DNA from: Kitasatospora sp. NBC_00240
Lineage (GTDB): Bacteria > Actinomycetota > Actinomycetes > Streptomycetales > Streptomycetaceae
NCBI RefSeq assembly: GCF_026342405.1
Contig: NZ_JAPEMU010000001.1
Coordinates: forward strand, 9,114,001 to 9,178,000
Reading direction: 5' to 3'
Length of the DNA: 64,000 nucleotides
Below, piece by piece: positions 60,812 to 64,000 of the stretch. A program made the translations under genes and the position numbers. Position 1 is the stretch's first letter; the number at the start of each line of letters is the position of its first letter. A model generated the notes under the pieces. The model searched no databases, was not told where the DNA came from, and was given only the letters and a program-made list of their open reading frames with translations.

Positions 60812-61336
60812 ATGCCCGTTACCCAGCAACTCGCCCGAGTCGGCGTGGACTACCTCGCCGCTTGTCGGACGCGCGCCGAGGCGTCGTCCGACGGTGATCA
60901 CCGATGGGACCCGCCGGCTGCGGACCGCCTCGACCTGGACTGGGCCCCGGCCATGCTGGCCCGGGTGTGCGAGATCGGCGGAGTCGACGACCCGCACCGC
61001 GCGGCCCTGGAGGAGGCCACCGACGGCGGCGTGGTGATGGAGGTCGGGTTCCTCGACACTCACCCGCACGCCATCGGGCCCTTCGGGCCGTCGCCGACCG
61101 CACTCGACCCGTCGGCAGTCACCCGGGTCGCCCGCCTGCTCGCAGAGATCGATTTTCAGGCCGGCCTGGGTTCGTTGCCGGCCGACGGTCGTGCGGCAGG
61201 GCTGTTGGTCGGCCACGGTGCGGAAGGGCTCGTCGACGGGCCCGGCGCGTACCTGATACGCCACTTCGACGCTCTTCGCGAGTTCTACGCCGAAGCCTCG
61301 CGGCGTGGCCTCGCCGTCGTCTCCTGGTGGGACTGA
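60812..61336 (+). CDS. DUF1877-like protein
   Basis: 174 residues starting MPVTQQLARVGVDYLAACRT. The end, RHFDALREFYAEASRRGLAV followed by VSWWD, is like DUF1877/YfbM-type proteins, where a final helix and strand close the fold. No catalytic motif. Start chosen at 60812; the earlier frame is poor. Confidence 0.65.
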   Translation: MPVTQQLARVGVDYLAACRTRAEASSDGDHRWDPPAADRLDLDWAPAMLARVCEIGGVDDPHRAALEEATDGGVVMEVGFLDTHPHAIGPFGPSPTALDPSAVTRVARLLAEIDFQAGLGSLPADGRAAGLLVGHGAEGLVDGPGAYLIRHFDALREFYAEASRRGLAVVSWWD

Positions 61337-61609
61337 CCGCCCGGATCCGGGAGGCCCCCCAACTGCTTCGGACCGGTCGCGGGTGGGAGGGAAGCACGAG
61401 CGCGGGCCGATCCCGGACGATCTCGCGCAGGGTCTGCGTCCCGTGACGGAGGACATCAGGCCCCGCATGCAGGACCGGCCCAAGGCCCCGCGCGTCACCG
61501 GTGACGAGGAACCGGTGAGCGTCCGAGAACCCGGATCCGCCCGTCCCGTACCGGCCGTGCCTCCGAACCGAGACCGTCCTGCATGCCGGTCGGCTGCGCC
61601 CCGCCCGGT

Positions 61610-61798
61610 TCACCGTGTCTTCGCGCTCTCGCACACCCGCTGCACCTGGTCGTAGGTCAGGCGTCGGACGTCCCCGACGAGTCCGGTCAGGTCGACAGTG
61701 GTACGGGACGGTGGCCGGGTCCCAGCGGGCAGATCGAGGCCGGTCAAGGCGGCGAGATCGTCGGTGCGGATGCCCAGCACGGTCGTGTGGTCGGCCAT
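61610..61798 (-). CDS. hypothetical protein, 62 aa
   Basis: MADHTTVLGIRTDDLAALTG, then a tail VGDVRRLTYDQVQRVCESAK with helical character. Weak ribosome site. Composition is better than that of overlapping frames; no family recognised. Confidence 0.4.
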   Translation of the reverse strand: MADHTTVLGIRTDDLAALTGLDLPAGTRPPSRTTVDLTGLVGDVRRLTYDQVQRVCESAKTR

Positions 61799-62020
61799 CA
61801 GATCATCGAGGCGCAGCGGCGTCCAGAGATCGCTGAGGCCGCCCGGCCGGTGCCGCGCGTGCGTCGCCGCGTGCGCTGCCGGGTGCGCGGTCGAGGGCCG
61901 TGAACGGCCTCGGCCTCGGCCTCGGCGAGGCCGAGTCGGCGGCGTGGCATCCCGAGACCGTCGATATGACGCGCATCACGGTCCGGGCCGCTCGGGTCGG
62001 GCATGCGCGATCATGATCGG

Positions 62021-62710
62021 ATGGACGCTCGATTCCTCGGTATCACTGATCTGGTCGAAACCCCGTCCGTGGCGGTCGTGGTCGACGTCATGCGGGCCTT
62101 CACGGTGGCTGCCTGGGCCTTCGCCCAGGGGGCGGAGAAGATCGTTCTCGCCGGGTCGTTGGACGAGGCCCTGGTACTCAAGGCCCGCCACCCGGACTGG
62201 GTGGCGATCAAGGACGGACCGTCCGCGCCCGGGTTCGACACCGTCAACTCGCCCGGCCTGCTGCGTTCCCTGGACCTGGGCGGACGGACCGTGGTGCAGA
62301 AGACCACGGCCGGGACGGTCGGCGCCCTCGCGGTCAGGGAGGCGTCGCTGGTGCTGTGCGCCGGCTTCGTGGTGGCGGAGGCGACGGCCGGGCTCCTGCG
62401 GGCACGCGGGTGCGACAGTGTCACGTTCGTGGTCACCGGCGAGGACGGCCAGGCCGACGAAGACCTGGCCTGCGCCCAGTACATCGCTCGCAGGGCCACC
62501 GGGGACGGGACGGATCCGGCCGAGTTCCTCCGCCGCGCCGGCGAGTCGCGCGCCGCCTACGAACTGGCCCAGGGTGTGCGGCAAGGGGTCCATCCTGACG
62601 ATGTCGCACTCTGTCTGGAGCTCGACCGGTTCCCGTTCGGCATGGTGGCGACCTCGGAGGACTCGCTGATGGTTCTCCGTCCTGCGCTGCCGGGGGACGG
62701 GCGCGGGTAG
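62021..62710 (+). CDS. 2-phosphosulfolactate phosphatase-like (ComB family)
   Basis: 229 residues. VAVVVDVMRAFTVAAWAFAQ, GAEKIVLA, FDTVNSPGLL and VVQKTTAGTVGAL form the conserved core of ComB. The family hydrolyses phosphosulfolactate in coenzyme M synthesis in archaea; actinobacterial members have unknown substrates. ATG at 62021 chosen; Met six codons earlier is possible. Confidence 0.88.
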   Translation: MDARFLGITDLVETPSVAVVVDVMRAFTVAAWAFAQGAEKIVLAGSLDEALVLKARHPDWVAIKDGPSAPGFDTVNSPGLLRSLDLGGRTVVQKTTAGTVGALAVREASLVLCAGFVVAEATAGLLRARGCDSVTFVVTGEDGQADEDLACAQYIARRATGDGTDPAEFLRRAGESRAAYELAQGVRQGVHPDDVALCLELDRFPFGMVATSEDSLMVLRPALPGDGRG

Positions 62711-62759
62711 CGGATCCGTCCCGGTGACCGCCCCGGCCGGGGCCCGTTGCTCGGCGGGG

Positions 62760-62981
62760 CGCTCGGCGCCGGCGCCGGCAGCGGCAGGCTGCCCACCTCC
62801 CCGCCGATCAGGGTGCGCAGACCGGGGAAGACCAGGAAGTACCGGTTTCTGACCAGTACCTGGCCCGGCCCGTGCTCGGGCAGCGCGGTCCGGACGAGGG
62901 CGAAGTGTTCCCGCTCCGGCAGTCCGACGGGACGGAGGCGAGTCGGACCTCCCGGGTGGTTCGGGGCAGGGCAGTGGTCAT
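62760..62981 (-). pseudogene. frameshifted N-terminal fragment of an NADP-dependent oxidoreductase
   Basis: The ATG at 62979-62981 behind GGGAGG begins MTTALPRTTREVRLAS, then the frame shifts; in the neighbouring frame GLPEREHFALVRTALPEHGP and GQVLVRNRYFLVFPGLRTLI continue the MDR N-domain of the curcumin-reductase/YfmJ type. Homology ends near 62760 and no cofactor domain follows. Truncated and frameshifted. Confidence 0.65.
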
Positions 62982-63333
62982 GTTCGGCCTCCCGGGCGGG
63001 TTCTGGGCAGCGGCACGGCGCGCGTTCGCCGCCGGGGTGTGGTGACGCCAACCCTCGACCCGCACGACGATGTCAAGCCGGTCCTGGTCGGGACCGCCGT
63101 TCATCGGTCCGTCAGACGGCCCCCCGGGCCGAGCGGTTGCGCGGGGGGTGCCGAGGCGGCCGTCCGGGGCGGAGCCGGCGACCTCTCAGGTCGGCCCGTC
63201 CGCCCGGCCGTCGGACGGTCGGTCCGCTGTCGTCACAAGTCGTCGGCACCTGACCGCAACTGGCCAGGCAGGCGCGGATTCCCCGTGGTCGACCTTCGCA
63301 GGCTTCGTTCTTTCTTAAAGGCATCCTAAATCT

Positions 63334-63345
63334 GAGAGCGCTCTC
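63334..63345. promoter_or_regulatory. LacI-type operator GAGAGCGCTCTC
   Basis: A perfect 12-bp palindrome 98 bp before the glucanase start. The central AGCGCT and length match CebR/BglR-type LacI-family operators controlling glycoside hydrolase genes in streptomycetes. Bases 62982-63442 have no gene otherwise. Confidence 0.75.
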
Positions 63346-63442
63346 TGCTTCATGTATTGACCGGCGCCTGACACACCCCTCAGGGTGAGCGGTACTTCCC
63401 GTACTCGTAGCCGAGTACGCCCGACCTGGAGGTCCCCCCACC

Positions 63443-64000
63443 ATGCTCACCCGCCGAAAGCTGCTGACCGCGTCCGCGGGCGCGGCACTCTCCGTGCCCC
63501 TGCTCGCCCGACTGCTGGACTCCACCGCCGGCGCGGCGACCGCGCCGACCCTCCCCCTGGACCTGGTCAACACGACCGGCAGCGGCACGGTCTACGCCTA
63601 CGTGCTGGGTCGCGACCCGGCTGCCGGGGGCAACTGGGCCTTCGTCCAGTCGGACGGGCGGACCCTGTACCACCCGCCGTCCCCGGCCGCCGACCAGACG
63701 CCGCTGGGCGTCGACTGCGCCATCGCGCTCAACGCGTCCGGCGCGGCAGCCCGCGGGGTCACCCTGCCGCACCTGGACAGCGGCCGGATCTACTTCTCGG
63801 TCGGCGCCAAACTGACCTTCCTGATGAACCGCGGCGGCGGGCTCGCCCTGCCGTCGGTCAGCAACCCCTCGGACCCGAACATCGCGGTCCGGCACGACTT
63901 CTGCGAGTTCACGTACAACAACGACCAGCTGTACGCCAACATCACCTTCGTCGACATGGTCGGGCTGCCGATCTCGTTCCGGCTGGACACCACCGGCGCC
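63443..64000 (+). CDS. GH64 endo-beta-1,3-glucanase, Tat-exported, 3' end outside window
   Basis: 186 residues visible, open to the right edge. Signal MLTRRKLLTASAGAALSVPL has a twin arginine; cleavage near AGAATA (about 32). LPLDLVNTTGSGTVYAYVLG begins the GH64 barrel, and FCEFTYNNDQLYANITFVDM holds the Glu and Asp that are the GH64 catalytic pair. Hydrolyses long beta-1,3-glucan chains of fungal walls. ATG preceded by GGAGG. Predicted control by the LacI-type palindrome upstream. Confidence 0.9.
   Translation, partial: MLTRRKLLTASAGAALSVPLLARLLDSTAGAATAPTLPLDLVNTTGSGTVYAYVLGRDPAAGGNWAFVQSDGRTLYHPPSPAADQTPLGVDCAIALNASGAAARGVTLPHLDSGRIYFSVGAKLTFLMNRGGGLALPSVSNPSDPNIAVRHDFCEFTYNNDQLYANITFVDMVGLPISFRLDTTGA

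Overview
The window is very GC-rich, uses GTG and TTG starts often, and carries Streptomycetaceae-type genes: a 481-residue GAPDH with an N-terminal extension, a PASTA-less Ser/Thr kinase, SpoIIE and RsbW-like switches, a mycothiol-dependent-type enzyme, amphi-Trp and DUF1062 proteins. It most likely comes from a Streptomyces or Kitasatospora chromosome. Family assignments come from reading motifs; no database search was possible.

Layout. 1-15 kb is ordinary accessory chromosome: a 5'-truncated NAD+ DNA ligase, an HSL-type esterase, small orphan genes, a large lipase, a diacylglycerol-kinase-type lipid kinase, DUF1269 and amphi-Trp proteins, a GlxA/AraC regulator followed by an MBL-fold hydrolase, a dual-specificity-like phosphatase and a membrane Ser/Thr kinase.

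15-35 kb is the striking region. It holds seven agmatine deiminase / bacterial peptidylarginine deiminase (PAD, guanidine-modifying superfamily) paralogs, called PAD1 to PAD7 here. Four have twin-arginine signals without a lipobox (PAD1, 3, 6, 7), two have twin-arginine signals with lipoboxes (PAD2, 5), and one is cytoplasmic (PAD4). All keep the Asp, His and Cys catalytic positions. Among them lie three TetR regulators, a complete five-gene oligopeptide-type ABC importer, an RsbW-like ATPase, a TatA homolog and a urease remnant (start of ureA fused to the last third of ureC). Two families of palindromic operators overlap the -35 elements. Class A (TTGACTGAA-NN-TTCAGTCAA) is at TetR-1, PAD1, the ATPase-tatA unit, PAD3/TetR-2 and, degenerate, PAD4. 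Class B (TTGACCGAGCGCTCGGTCAA) is at PAD6 and PAD7, next to TetR-3. I infer a dedicated export, deimination and uptake system for extracellular guanidino compounds (agmatine, arginyl peptides or proteins).

35-46.8 kb holds gap, a methyltransferase, DUF1062, MarR and SnoaL-like genes, a possible tiny toxin-antitoxin pair, and two large secreted or surface proteins. 46.8-47.9 kb is a graveyard of ParA, sugar-binding-protein and IS630 transposase fragments. 48-54.6 kb holds an MDMPI-type enzyme, a GlxA regulator divergent from a quinone oxidoreductase, and a PAS-GAF-SpoIIE-HATPase phosphatase. 55-64 kb is bounded by two fungal-wall-type glucanases: a GH87 alpha-1,3-glucanase with discoidin domains and, cut by the right edge, a Tat-exported GH64 beta-1,3-glucanase behind a LacI-type operator. 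Small genes and a decayed oxidoreductase lie between them.
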